This document shows, one piece after another, positions 1 through 14,000 of a stretch of DNA of 64,000 nucleotides (position 1 is its first letter; each line of letters opens with the position of its first letter). The stretch is taken from contig JANTQA010000023.1 of the NCBI GenBank assembly GCA_027625915.1, positions 19,158,001 to 19,222,000 of the forward strand, in the 5' to 3' direction. This DNA is from Anaeramoeba flamelloides. Lineage: Eukaryota; Metamonada; Anaeramoebidae. The notes under the pieces are model-generated. The model ran no database searches. It saw only the letters and a program-made list of their open reading frames with translations, and was not told where the DNA came from. Position numbers and translations under genes: made by a program.

Positions 1-186
1 TTTCAGTGAAAGTTCAGTAATAAAAAAGCCGTAATGCTCATTTCAAAAATTGTGACTCTACTTTTTTTTAATTTGTGGTTTTATTTTTTTTTAATTTTAA
101 AAATATCTGGTTTTTATATGTTTGGAATCATTTAAAAGTTAATTATTATTAAGATTTAATTATTAGTTGTTCTCGGATACTAAAGG

Positions 187-229
<43 letters not shown>

Positions 230-262
230 CAATTTATTATTTCGGGTGAGTCACATTTTTTG
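1..262. repeat. Dispersed repeat, loop part of the long foldback family
   Basis: This stretch, including a (TA)n run at about 190-227, is closely similar in the same orientation to 52424-52670. Shared landmarks are the opening TTTCAGTGAAA, GGTTTTTATAT, TACTAAAGGATA, the TA run, and TTTCAATTTATTATTTC with GTGAGTCA. At 52.4 kb it lies in the loop of a large inverted-repeat element, so the left edge of the window may cut through a second copy. It sits inside the second intron of the BEACH-family gene. Confidence 0.75.
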
Positions 263-735
263 AAGGGTATTTATTTTAAAATAATAAAAATTGAAACATG
301 TTATAAAAAAATTATTATTGTTTTTTTTAATTAAAAAATCATAATATAAATCAGAAATTTGTTATAAAAAGACTCTATGATTGTTATAAAATGATTTTTT
401 TTTTTTTTTTATTAGATTTGATAAATATAAACAATTTTCGAAACAAAAGATAAAGAATAATTCTTTGTGTAATTATTATCTTGTATTATAATTTAAAATT
501 TGAGTGTAACCATTTGTGAAAAAAAGTTTATGTTATTTTGGATTTTATCATTAGTTCTTAAATGAATTATTGAAATTTTAACATAATAAAAATCAAAAAA
601 ATAAATAAAATTGAAATAAAGTATGGTATAAAAAAAAAATTAAAATAAATATATTCAAAAAGATAAAGGTATTAATAAAAAAAATTAAAAAAATAAAAAA
701 AAAATGAAAAGAAAAGAGAATGGAGAGAAATTTAC
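263..735. other. Non-coding sequence, start of BEACH gene intron 2
   Basis: AT-rich sequence directly 3' (on the minus strand) of the donor GTAAAT at 735-730. It holds no convincing exon. The frame stays open to a TGA at 593-595, but the residues added after the donor are Phe/Leu/Ile-rich low-complexity translation of T-rich DNA, which I read as intron. Confidence 0.55.
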
Positions 736-3700
736 AATAGATGAAATGCTGATTTGTATTTTTTAATTTATTTAATAAAATAAAATATAAATTTAAGCCA
801 CCAATAGAAAATAGTGAATTTGAAATGTTTCGAAATTGAGAAGTTTTAATTTGTTTTAAAAATGCATAATTCTTCTGATCAATTTGATTGATACATTTTT
901 GATTTTTAGATAATTGTGGGTTGAATGAATAAGTACTTTTTTTCAAAAATTTTTTTGATTCAATTATTTTAAAGTTGGGGCCAAAGGCAAAAAGATTTTT
1001 AATATCACTTTTAGTCAAATAATTATTAAAAAAATTAATACTACTAACTTTACCTTTGAATAAATTTTTATTATAATTATAATCATTGCCACTGCCACTA
1101 CTGTGAATGCTACTGTTGCTAAAGCTGCTGCTACTATCGCTCGTGTTGGTATTTTTTTTCTTATTATTCTTATTCCTGTTGCTCGTAGTGCTCCTTGTTG
1201 CAATAGCTTGGGATAAATTATTCTTCAGATTTGATCCAATCAAATTATGAACAAAACTGCATTTATTAGGTAAGGTTCTTATTTCAATTTTTTTTTCAAA
1301 TCCATGTAAATTTGAATAAAATAACATTATGGATTTATCATGTTTGTTTTTCTGGGAAATTGAAATAAAAAACCATTGGTTATATTGAATCTTAGGATAA
1401 TTTGTTGTAATAATTTTTTTTTTTGTTAAACATAGGGAATAATTTAATTCATTTGAATTTAGAAATAATTCAATTCCGATTTTAAAATGTTGATCCATTA
1501 GACTAAAAATAATTTGTTTTTCCTTTCTTTTTTTCTTTTCCTTAACACTTTCTTTCTTACTTTCATTAAAAATATTTGGTGGTTTCTCAATATAGATCCA
1601 AGTTGAAAAATTCAAGCCTGATTTTAAATTAAAATTCATTTCTGGTAATCTAATAAAGGAATTAATACCATTAAAATGGAAATAATAATTTGGTGTGTTT
1701 TTGATTGTTTTAATATACAATTCCTCAAAGATTAGTAATATTGTCGAAAAGCTATAATCATCATTATTATTTGATAAATCATCAAATAAATAATTAAAGA
1801 TTGTTTTAATTTCTAACGAAGAGAATTTATGAGAAGATAAAAGAAATAAAAAATTGATCAATCCTTCATAAGAAATTTTTTCATCTTTTATTAAATGAGT
1901 ATTTTGAAGAATTTTTTGTTTTTGTTTTTCTTTTTCTTTTTGGCTATTATAATTATTTTCTTCAGTTTTTTTTTGTATTATTGATTCTGTTTCAATTGTT
2001 TTTTTTTTGTAATTAATTTTGTTATTATAATTAGTAATATAGTTGTTGTTCTTGTTCTTATTGGTGGTGGTGGTTTCTGCTTTATTTTGGTTGAAATTCT
2101 TATTCTTATGATTTCTGATACAATTATTTATTAAAAAGGAAATTAAATTAACTTTACAACAACATGTTTTATTATGATTATATTTACAAAAATCAAAAAA
2201 TAATTTGATTAAATAATTAAAATAAAATTTATCAGAAATGCTTAAAGAAATTTGAAAAATTGGTTTAATTGCTTGTGGTAATTTAATGATTTGTTTATTA
2301 TTATTTTTGGTAAATAAAATTAATTTTAAAAACTTTTGAAAAATTAATAAAGGAATTTTTCTTCCTTTTTCAAAATCTTTCATTTTTTCATTTTTTTTAT
2401 TTTTATTTTTTTTGTTCTTTGTCTTTTTCTTTTTCTTTTTCTGTTTATGTTCTTGTTTATGTTCTTGTTTTTGTTTTCTTTTTTCCCTTTTTTCGTTTAT
2501 ATTTACAATTGTTCTATCCTTATTAATCTGCTGATGATTATTTAAATCCATTTTGCTTTTATTTATTTCAAATGAAATAATTGTTGATAAATTGTCTATC
2601 AATGGTTCGTTTATTTGATGGAAAATTAAATCCATTTCATAATTTTTATTAATTATTATAGAAATAAAATCTATAATTAATAGAACGATTTTATAATTAA
2701 TTTTTGGTATGCTTAAAATTTTAACAATTGAATACGAAAAATTTGAATGGTAAATTAATTTGATAATTAAATTTTCATTTAAATAAAATAATTTAAATAA
2801 TAATTTGAAAAAAAAGATAAAAAAATTATTCTTGATTTCATTTTTTTGATTTTGGTAGTTTTGACTACTATATTTTTTGATTTTATAAAAAATTATAATA
2901 TTTAAATAATTAAAAAAATTAGTTGTCAAAACAAGATCATTTTTGGGTGGAGCATTCACAATTAATTTTTTTAAATATTGAGATGATATTTTTCTCGTTT
3001 TTTTATTTAATAATAAAAAACAAATAAATTTCAAAAATTCGTTCGAATTTAAAAAAGCTTTTGGCATTCCTCTAGAAAAGGACAATAATTCACAAATATC
3101 AAAAAATGTTTTTAAATATTTTATTTGAATGAATGTTCGTTTCTTTTGAATTAACTTATTGTTATTATTGTTGTTGTTGTTATTATTATTGTTATTATTA
3201 TTATTATTATTGTTGTTGTTGTTGTTTTTCTGAGTAATTTGATCGTTATTATTTTGATCACTGAAGTGTTTGTTATTGAAATATTTGACTTTGTTAATTA
3301 ATCTTACAATAAAATTTATTAAAATGGAAATACCATTATTTTGTATTATAGTTTTTACTGTTACTCTAAAATTTAATTTTAATAATTCCAAAAGTAATTC
3401 TAAAGCTTTATGGGACAATGTTGGATAATTGGTGTTTAATAAAGAAAAGATAGCCAAGCATTCATATTGATTTGAATTTGTTTTTCGAGAGGCAGAATAT
3501 TTTATAAAATTAAATATATTAGTTTCTAATAATTCAAATAATTTATTATTGTTATTATTATTATCATTATTACGAATTGCAAATTGGTTATTTAATTCTA
3601 AAAAATAATAATCAGTAAATAAATTTTTCCAAAGAATGTGATCTAATGTTGATAAAGATAAAATCGGTACTTTAACAAATAAATTTAAAATATAAGTTTG

Positions 3701-3867
3701 AAGTTCTGGATTAGTATATTTAAAATAATTATTATAATCAATATTTTTATTTTTAGTTGAAAAAATATTTAGACAAATATTAAAAATTATTTGACCTAAA
3801 TTGAAATTTTTATCCTTATTATTATAATTGGTATTGCTGTTGGTGTTGTTATTGTTGTTGTTGTTTA

Positions 3868-3915
<48 letters not shown>

Positions 3916-6144
3916 CATTGTATTCGTTATTCTTTTTTATGTTTTTATTTTGATTTGTGTAACTAATCATACAAATTTCAAATAAAATTTCAAATAATTC
4001 CTCAATTATTGGGTTTATATTTGAAGAATCAATCGTTTCACGTGGTTTATCTGGTAAATTTGGTATTAAAAAATCATCTAAAGTCTTATTTGATTGAAAT
4101 TTAATTTCAGTGTTACTAAAAACCATTTTTTCAATTTCATTAATATTCAAATTATTAAAGTTTTCTTTCTCATCATTCATTAAATTTTCATTTATTTTTA
4201 TATTATTTCTAGAATTATTGTTATTCTTATTAGTATTTTTTGATAAAATCAAATTATTTTCAAAAGGGTCTTTATTTGTTTTGAAAGAAGAAGAAGAAGC
4301 AAAAGTAAAAGAACACCATTGAATAAAAATAGATAATTTTTCAAAACTGATATGATTTGAGATTTGGAATTCAATTTTAGGGTTTTGTGAAATCAATTCT
4401 TTAAATAAATCTAAAATCATTAATATGGATTGGAATTCTAAATGGTTGGAAACTTCTTGTTGGAACAGAGTACCGTCACCTTGTATTTGTATTTTGGGAA
4501 TATTAATTTTTTTAAAAATCTCGTATATTTCTTCACTTTGATCCAATTGTAATTCGTATTTGCCTAGCGAGGGCTCTCCGATCAAATTTAAAAAGGTAAT
4601 TAATAGTTTTAATCTTGATTTATCAGATAATTCATTCGAATTTGTTATTATGGATTTTAAAACCTTAATCAAATTCTTTTGTGCTTCATATAAACCCTTT
4701 GTAAAAATAAATTCCTGTTTAACTTGATTGAAGAGAGTCAAATATTCACATAAAATTTCCACTAAATGTTCATCAATTAAAGTTTTTGATTTCTCCATTA
4801 AACTTGGTGACTTTCTTAAAAATAATTCATAATATTCATAAACAATAATTGAGATTTCGTTCGAAATAAATTGGACAATAATCAAACAATAGGTTTCAAA
4901 AGGATTCAATTTAATGTTGTTGTTATTATTTTTATTGTTGTTGTTATTGTTATTGTTGTTATTGTTATTGTTATTGTTATTGTTATTGTTGTTGTTGTTG
5001 TTGTTGTTGTTGTTATTTTTGTTGTTTTTTTGAGAATTTGGGTTCTTGTTGTTGTTCTTTTGAGAGTTTGGGTTATTGTGAATTTTTAATGTCAATTTTG
5101 CAGTTAAAGTTTGAAATATTGTACAAGTGGTTTGAGTGATTCCACCAATTAATTCAATAAACCCTAATTCAAATAAGAATTTTCGGTGGTGCTTTGATTT
5201 TACGATCAACTTTGATAAGGGTAAACAAATACCTGAAGTTAAGTCAAAGAAATTTAACTGGAGAGCCTCTTTTTGTTGAGAGTTTTCTTTTTCGTTCATC
5301 TGTAAATTGACTATTTAAATTAACAAATTATGTTTGTTTGGTTTTGTGTTGTTTGAATTTTTAAGATTGGTAAGTCTTGTTATTTTTGAAAACTAAAGAA
5401 TATTGTTTTTTTGATCCTGTTGTTTGGTAAATGAGAAAAGAAATTTTTTGTTAATGACAAGAGGAAACCGTTTCCAAACTAGAGCTTTTTTCTCTCTCAA
5501 ATTCTTTCAAATCAAATTTTAGAATGTGAAATTTCTTATTTTGAAAAGTATTAAAGGGATTTTTTGATTTCGGGAAAAAACTTGTTCAAAGAGGAGAGGA
5601 TTCAAATTTCAAATTAGAATGACCAAAGATACAAATAGGTTGTTTGGAATGAGGACAAGTTTCAAAGCGAAAAAAGAAAGAATCAAAATCATAACAAAAA
5701 AACAAAAAGTAAGGGAAAAGAAGAAGAATTTTAATTTTTTTTCTTTTTTTGTTTGTTTTTTCTTGTGGAATTTTTACCTATAGTTAGATCTTTTTTAAAT
5801 TGGATCAACATTTTTGAAGTGTTGATTAAAAGTAGTTTTGGTAAAAGTTTGTTATTTTCTGCTAGTTCGCTCCATTTGTTTTTTGAAATCGAGGATAAAT
5901 CTTCAATGATTTTTAATGGCACCCAATTGGAATATTCCTGTAAAAAGAATTTACAAAACTTGTATAAAAGCTTTGTAAATCTTGGTTGATCGTTTTCGTC
6001 GTCTGTCGTCTTCAATTTCTCCCATACCGTTAATAGTTCTCCTGTAAATGGATGGCATTCCCCACTTGTATTCAAATTAAAGATCGAATCTAATTTGCTT
6101 CCACTCCTTGTGTTTTGTATTGGTTTTTTTTTAAAAAAGGTCAT
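736..6144 (-). CDS. BEACH (neurobeachin/Lvs)-family protein, 5' part
   Basis: BEACH proteins are giant scaffolds in membrane traffic, autophagy and contractile-vacuole function. Two exons are visible, 6144-5778 and 5310-736 (1647 codons, phase-1 junctions); the gene continues beyond the left edge, so the PH-BEACH-WD40 end is not in the window. Exon 1 has the motif HPFTGELLTVWEKL; I chose ATG 6144 because the open frame further upstream has no ATG. Most of exon 2 looks like a helical armadillo-type body interrupted by Asn runs (about residues 216-252, 586-606, 816-839). A concanavalin A-like module lies at about 1330-1565, starting with FNGINSFIRLP and ending with FNNYLTKSDIKNLFAFGP, the arrangement found in neurobeachin-type proteins. 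SIGGLNLYFIL follows, matching the GG-hydrophobic segment after that module in the family. The donor T|GTAAAT at 735 ends the readable part. Family assignment is by recalled motifs, not by search. Confidence 0.8.
5311..5777 (-). other. Intron 1 of the BEACH-family gene
   Basis: A 467 bp GT-AG intron: donor ATAG|GTAAAA, acceptor AATAG|TC. The split codon G|TC restores the exon 2 frame upstream of the first in-exon ATG at 5299, so that ATG is internal rather than the start. Confidence 0.7.
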
Positions 6145-8351
6145 CGGTTGTTGTGTCTTTTTTAAGAAAGGTGTGAATTCAAAAAAGGTGTTTAACAAGA
6201 ATCGGGATTTTGAAAAAATAATAAATGTTTCAAAATTCGATCGCAAAGAAAAAATAATAAAAATAATTTTTTTTTAGCTTTTGAAAATTATTTGAAAATT
6301 AGAAATGTTTGGAAGGTATTGAGGTAAAACCATCAATGGTATTAACTCTTTTGTAATTTCTACTTTATTGGATTATTGTTTTGGAAAAAGTAAAACAGCC
6401 ATTTTAATTATCAACTCTAAGTAAAATTAAAATAATCTTTTCAAGTAAAATTAGAAACTGATCGAATCATGTCTAATTCATTATTTTCTCAATAATTGTG
6501 TTCTCATAACAATTTAAAGTACCTTTCTTATATTACTTCCCATTCAGTATATTTTTTGATCTAAAAATATTTTATTTCTTGAAGATGGAATAAAAGTATT
6601 AATAATAATTCTAAAAAAATTAATTTACAAATATCTTGTTTTCAAAAAAATTATAGTTGGGGTTTAAAAGTATGAAAATTTTATAAAAAAATATTAAATG
6701 ATAAAGAACTTGAAATATAAGAATTATTCCTATATTGTTTTTCTGGTTTTCTCTCATTTAGCATTCTCAGTTATTAAAAAATAATTTCGAGTCTATCATT
6801 TTCAAATTTTAACAGGAGAATTAATCTAATAAAATGAAACAGAAAATATTTGACTCAAAAATTAAGTTTAATTTACAAAATTAATATATTTTTGTATTAA
6901 AACTTAGTAAAGATGAAATAAGGTATTAAAAGGGTTTAAATAGTATTATAGTTATAAAGATAAATTTGAATATATATTTTATAATTTAAATAATCTTTAG
7001 ATGTTTATAAGGTGTAAATAATATCTTCGAATTACAATTATTTAAATTCTAATTTGTAAATAAAATTATTTGTAGATTTTTTATTAATGTGATTAACTTA
7101 TGGACTGGGGAAATATATAAGATTATGAAATAAAAATGATAAATTATTTAAATTCATGTATTGGTTCACTTAGAGCTGAAATCAGCAAAATAAGCTAATT
7201 AAATCCCATCAATATTTATAAAACATAATTTGGGAATTGGAAATATTACAATTTTTTTTAATAAAAATATAAATCAAAAAAAAACAAAAAATTACAAAAT
7301 AAATCTTACTTAATATTAAAAAATAATCAAATGTAATCGAAATAATAATAATAAAAACTGAATGGCTTACAAAACGTTGATCTGGGAAGAAAAAATGGAT
7401 TACAAAGTAAACTATTTTTTAAATAAAAAGGTAAAGAAAATTTCAAGAATTATTCATAATTGAATCAAATTAATTATAGTGTCATTCCAAAAGATACAGA
7501 ACTCTTTAAAAGATAAAAAAACTTATATGAATATTTAAAACTCATCAAAATAAAACAATAAAAATTACAATTAAATATTTTAAAAATTAGTATGCCTTTT
7601 TATTTGTAATGGGAAATCTTGTTTTGAAAATTGTAAAGAAAATAAATGATAAAATCAATAAAACCCTTTGAACAATGTGAAGTGTGAGAATTTTATTGAT
7701 AATTCTTGACACGTTAAACTTTTCTTCTTTAAAGTCTCGTTTCAAGAAAAAGCCTCAATTCATTTGGGTATTTTGTTGTAATTGTTTTTTTCTATATTTT
7801 TATATTTTCTTTGTTCCACGCACATCAATATAATAATGGAATTTCTTAATCCCCATATCTAGTTCATTCAAAATCAACCTGAAACTGTTTCCATTCATAC
7901 ACTGGTGGATTATTTTTAAAAGTGGTATCATATTGTCTTGTTTTTCATTTACCAACTTTTCAATATCCATAAATCAAAAAAATAAAAAATGACAAAATGG
8001 ATAATTAAAATAAAAATACACCAAAAAATTATTATCTTATGAACTATCAAATTCAATAGTATAGATAATTTGGAGGTGTTTATACCAACTTTGAAAAAGA
8101 TTATATATTCATTCTTAATTATTTGATTATGAGGATTAGGGATATTTGTGTTTTTTTTTTTTTTATATTTTCATTTTCATTATAAAATCAATAAATTTGA
8201 AAAATATCATATTTCGTAAAAAAGTTTTATTAATTGTTCCAAAATTTGAAATAATAGAATAAAACTTTTAATATACCTCAATTATCATTAATTCTGGAAA
8301 ACTTGGGCACCGGGTGGGTAGTTGGTATAACACTCAATAAAAATTTTCTAC

Positions 8352-8548
8352 AGTCAGTTCCATTTTTAAGGTATAAACTTTCAACAAAATTTAAGGCACA
8401 ATAAAAATCTCAAATTAAGGAACAATATTCAGATTCTAGTAAAATAAATTGTAAAAAAAATATTACAAATTTTGTGCCTTAATTTGAGATTTTTTAATGC
8501 CTTACATTTCGTTGAAAGTATGTGCCTTAAAAGTGGAACTGGCTGCTG
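8352..8548. mobile_element. Family A MITE, Tc1/mariner-like, copy A1
   Basis: Starts TA|CAGTCAGTTCC and ends in the inverse GGAACTGGCTG. The two arms (about 75 bases each, with AAATTTAAGGCACA and TGTGCCTTAATTTGAGA) fold back on each other around a short AT-rich spacer. The flanking TA dinucleotide and the CAGT start match Tc1/mariner termini. There is no coding capacity. The right end carries three extra bases (CTG) before the flanking TA. Confidence 0.85.
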
Positions 8549-8894
8549 TAATATGTGCTATTTTCAAATTGCAACTGTTGAACAACCAGTAATTTACAAA
8601 AAAAATTTTCAATTCAGGAAGATTTTTTGTAAATTTTTTTTTATCTACAATTCATTTTCCAAGAATTCTAATTTTTTATTATTTCATTAGAAATAATTTT
8701 TGTACATTGCTTTTCTCCGAAGTTATGTATTAAATGATCGACCCACTATAATAATAAATCAAATTTCTTTTTTTGAAACTTTAAGATATTTCAGTTATTA
8801 TTTTTTTGATACCTAAGCTAAAAAAATGAAAAGAAATAACTATTTTTCTAAGCATATTTATATTGGTTTTTTTTTTTGTCATTTTTTTACCTCA

Positions 8895-9057
8895 AGATCT
8901 TCACATTTCAACAAACAATAACTCACACAATCCGGCTCATTTTTTTCAAAAACAGGCAGAATATTTTTCTTTCTGGGTGATATAAATATCACACCATATT
9001 GAAAAATATATTGCTTATTTCCTCAAATTCGTACAAATAACGACAGTTATCTGTAAA
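8895..9057. repeat. Outer-arm fragment of the long foldback family
   Basis: Similar to the reverse complement of about 53190-53360. Shared segments include CATTTCAACAAA, AATATATTGCTTATT and TTCGTACAAATAACGACAG. It is a detached, diverged piece of the outer arm described at 50030-53360. Confidence 0.7.
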
Positions 9058-11011
9058 ACTTAACAATTATAAATATTATGGTATTTATTAATTGCCTAAA
9101 TAGATATTATTATCTAATAAATAAAAATTCAAATAAACTTGTTCCTTATTTTTATAATATGGACGGAAGAAAATGAATCTAAAATATTGTTCATTTTATG
9201 AGTGTTAGTTTTGAAAAGAAAAGATTAATAGTTCGAAATGCATTTAAAGAAATCAATTTTAATGAATTGATTTTAAACTGTGATAGTTTGAACTATTTTC
9301 GTTGATTAATAATCTTATAATTGGTGTTTTTATGATTAATTTTATGAAGGGTGGTTTAAGTAAAAGGGCACCTAAAGTGTAATTAATACTTTTTCCAAGA
9401 ATTAATATTACTAAATTAATCATTAATTTTCTGAAGAATTTTGAAATTTTTGGATCAATTGAAGAAAAACTTTAATAATTAGACAATGCTGGATAAAATT
9501 ATATTGTTATTATTGCTCCCAATTCTTTTGAATCATTTTTTATTTGATTTATTATTGGATATCTGTTGACATTTTCCAATTAAATTTATAATTAAGAATT
9601 ATCTTGAACTTTTTTTCACTAAGATTTTAAAGTTGTCTAAAATCCTTAGAAATATTGTTGATTGAAAAGGTATTGAACTGAATTTCCATTGGTTTAAATG
9701 AATTTTAATTGAGAGGGTTCCAAAATACAGATGTTTCAGTTTAAATATAATATTTCAAAATAAAATTTGTATCTTTTTTTTTCCTGTTCAAATACAATTT
9801 AGAATTCACTTTTCCAGAGTGCATTTAAAATAAAATCATTTTAAAGCTAAATTTGTTGTTGATTTGATAATTTTAAAATTATTAATGGAATTTGATTAAA
9901 TTTTTTCATAATTCTTTTTTTATTGTATATGAAATGTTGTTGAAAATTTTTTCAAATTTGATCCTTAATATCTCGATTTACTTTTTTACTATTAAAGTAG
10001 TGATAAAAATACTAAAGACATAAAAAAAATCCCAAAAAAGATTTTTAATTGTGATTCTTAGCAAAATTGCTGTGTAATTTCTTTTATTTTCAATCATATC
10101 CTTTTTATAAATAACCAAATTTTAAAATTATAACTCACCCACTTATCAGAATGATGATTAATGAAACCACACTTGTTCAAAACATAATTCGATTAATTAA
10201 AAAAAAAGAATAAACAATATCAATTTCCAAATTCTAGTAAATCTCATAAAAACTCAATTTTTTTTCAAAAAACGTTGATTGACTTAGAATATCAAACATT
10301 ATTTGAGTATTCTATAGACAACCTTACTTTAAAGAACTTTAGGTAGGTTTATTACTCGTTTCATAAAATATTTGGTTATTTATAAAAAGGATTTGATTGA
10401 GAATAAAAGAAATTATACAACAATTTTCCGAATATTCACAATTAAAGATCTTTCACGCTATTTTTTTTCCCGACTATAAAAGGAATTTAGAAAAGTCTCC
10501 ACCATATTTATTTAAGGTTTTTTGTTGGTTTCTTTGATTATCTAATTAAGACACTTTTTGGAAAAAATCAGCTTTACTTTTAATTTAGAAAGTGTATTTC
10601 AAAATGCTAAAAGATTTTTTTTAACAATAATTGTGTTTAAGATTCAAAAAAATGTTTAAATTTTTCCATAATAGTAAATATTGTTTTAAAATAAAACGAA
10701 CTATATTTGAAATCAGGCTTTTACAAAACAAGTAAAATTAAAAAAATTATTGAGAATTATTAATTTACCCTTTTAGAATTTGGGGATGTTGATAATTTAT
10801 ATTTAAATATTGAGAGGTGTGTTTTTTTTCTCAAGGCCAAATAAAAATATTATTAACTTTTATTACACAATTAACAGTTATTTCAAGAAGAATTTTTAAT
10901 GGTTATTAAAAGTATAATTCTTGTAGAATTTCAACTTTTCCAAATATTTAAAAAAAATTGTACTTTTTTTATCATTTTTCTAATTTTTATTATTTCACTC
11001 ATAAAAACAAA

Positions 11012-14000
11012 ATGACCACAAGAGCAGCCGAATATATTTTTGAAGATCACCCAAAAAAAGTAATTATTAAGTACCAACCAGACGTGGCAATCGAAAAGGA
11101 GTCTGATATTAAAATCAAATTTTTTCAAAATGCAATTGTTGGCAAAATTAATAAAAACACACCCTTTATTGAAGGGGCATTATTTGAGTCCATTGACGTT
11201 GAAGACAGCTTTTGGGTTAAGGAGAAAAATGGGATCATTTCCATTACTTGCTCAAAAATTAATGAAGAAGAATGGCCATGTGCCGTTGTTGACACGTACG
11301 AAGAGAACATTGATGCACATTCATGTTATTTGATCTCACAATATTTTTCGAATGGAAAAAGCTATGAAGCAGCACTTCCTTTCCTTCAGCAGGCGGCAGA
11401 CAAAAATCACTATTTTGCATCTTACCTCTACGGGTCAATTTATTATTTTCAAGAATTGGGATGGGGGGTTGAGTTAGATGAAGAAAAAGCGTTAAAGTAT
11501 TTTAAAATTTCAATCGAATTGGGAAACGATTATGCAGCATTCCTGTAAGTTACTTTGTCGTACTTTGCTTTTACCTTTTTTTCTCCTTTTTGCTTAACAG
11601 TCAAGTTTTCTTTCCAAATTTTTTTTGTGCTTATTGTTTTTGGGGATCAAAAATAGGAAATTCGATTCTGTTTTGTTAATTAAATTTTAACTTTCTTAAT
11701 TTGCAAACAATTTGGCACTTCCTTTTCAAAATAAAAATTATATTTCACATAAATTTAACGTTTTTCAAAAAAAAAAAACACAAGACATCTATTTCCAACT
11801 AACTTCTGTGTTTTCTTGAAATTAACTCTTTTTTTTTAAAATTGTGTTAATATTCAAGATCAGTTTACTCTCAATTAACAATCAAAACAATTAATTTACT
11901 GGTGTTTGAGATTTTAATACGGACAAATTGTAACTGATTTTCATTTTTTCAATTCTGAAATATGACTTTCTTTTTGGATTCTTAGTCCATCCAAGTTATT
12001 AACAGAAAATATTACAAAAAAAAGTTCCAAACAAATTAATAGAGATCACCAATTACAACCCACTTCTTTTAAAAAACTCTTTTTGGATTTTAAAAAAAAG
12101 GAAAATGAAGTGAAAATTTGTTACACATTTCTAATGAAAAAACCAGTATTAAAAATTTCCAAATTGACTAATAAAGATTAAAGATACTGAAGATTGATTG
12201 GGTCATTTTCAAAAGTGAAAAATAAAAGATTTTATCACTCAGCCATCAAACGGTTCATTTAAAGTTGTTCGACCTTTTTATATGGTAGCTTTTTACAATG
12301 TTTTGGTTTTTACTTTTTGCAAATGACTTTATGATCATTCGTAAAAATTTATGATTTTGAAACCACAATACTTTACCTTATGTAAGAGACTATTTCCTCA
12401 GTTGACAAAACGATTGATCAAAAAAAAAATATAATCAACGAAAAAAAATATCGTTAGGTTTTTAAATTTTAAAACAACCTTGAAATCAATAATAACTTTA
12501 CTTGAATTTGGATTCAGAACTTATTCATTTCACTTTATTTTTGGTACTAAATTTATAAAATTTATTATTTTTGCAATATTTTTGATCGAAAATGACAAAT
12601 GAAATCCTATTATAAATTAGAAAATCAATTGTGAAAAAAAATTTACCAAGTATTTATTTTATTTGCTGTTGTCGAAAAAAACATTATCGCCTTTTTTTAT
12701 TGTAATACTTTATAAAATCACAGAAAACACAGAAATAACAAAAATAACAGAGATCACAGATACTAAAAAACATGAAAATAAAAATTATTTTTAATTCAAA
12801 GAAAAAAAGAGAAAAGTCATTTTAAAAAAGGGTGAAGAAAAAAGTTTTTAATAGAGCTCTGAAAATTATCCAATTTAAAGTTATTAGCTGTTTGATAGAT
12901 ACCTTTGAAAACCTTTTCTGTCACAAATTTTTTAAAAAAATAAATTAATCACAACAACATTCTTTACAATATTGTCTAGAGTTGTTTTTTTTTTTTTTTT
13001 GATTCATCAATTATTAAAGAATTCGTGTAAATTTTTACTAAACTTTGTTTTTGTCAAAAGGTACGCCCAAAAAAATTTATACAAATATCAATTATTTTTT
13101 TATAATTGACCTTTGAAGAACTAATAATAAATAAGAAGAATAATAAATATCATGGAATAGTTGGTATCCATATGAAGTAAATGAAATGCCTGTGATTAAA
13201 ATTTTAGATTTGAGGTGTATCCAAAAAAGTGTGGCAATTTTTTTTTTTTGATTTCTTCGAAATTCTCTTTGTGTAGTGGCTCTATTTGTAAATTGGTGAA
13301 TATTCAAATTAAATGGAATATTAATACCGATCGAAATCAGTACCAATTGTTTGTTTTTCTAAATATTTTGATGAAAATAGTTGTGAAAAAATGAAGAAAA
13401 ATAAATTCTTCTTTTTATTGAAGAAAACAATTTATGAACAATTTCAATAAAAAACGGGCAAAATGGCAAGGTCAAAAATCAATTTTTTAAAAAAATCAAA
13501 TACAGTTTAAAGTTTTTCCATTCTCTGAGAAGTTTTATCTTGATTAAACCTCTTAGGAAAACGATTTTTAAAATCAAAAAGAAAAAAAATAATCACCACC
13601 AATTTTCATACCAAAAAAAATAATATCAATTTTGTTTTTTATTATTGAAGAAGTGTAAATTACACATTAGTTCGCCATTATACTTAAATTCCCTTTCAGA
13701 AATTTAAGCGTGAAATCATTGATTTCACGATTATTAATTAATGGAAATAGTTTCAAACTGTTTTGATTTAAAATCAATTCATTAAGATTTATTTCTTTTA
13801 ATTTATTTTAAAAAATTAATCAATCTTTTTCATAGGAAGGGCATGCCCATCAAAAATGATCAATATTTTCTATTATTTCCTTCTGTTCATACTTTAAACA
13901 TAACAGAGAAAATTGATTTGGGTTTTTATTGATTATATAATAATATTTTATTAAAGCAATTAGTATATGTCCTGAATTTTAGGATTGTGGAACTTGAATG

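Larger units (their letters stand above)
6145..11011. other. Gene-free region between the BEACH and CS-Sel1 genes
   Basis: The two genes are divergent, so both promoters should lie here. No further open frame has family features. The stretch contains a family A element (8352-8548), a fragment of the foldback arm (8895-9057) and a weaker arm-like piece near 9353-9395 (TTTAAGTAAAAGGGCACCTA). I see nothing else identifiable. Confidence 0.6.

Noticed and set aside
1015-1203. Minus-strand open frame of 62 codons rich in Ala/Val inside the BEACH region
   Set aside because: It is the same DNA as the Ser/Thr/Asn-rich low-complexity part of the BEACH exon read in another frame.
4871-5089. Plus-strand frame rich in Val/Ile
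   Set aside because: Antisense of the asparagine run; repeats of AAT/AAC give Val/Ile on the other strand.
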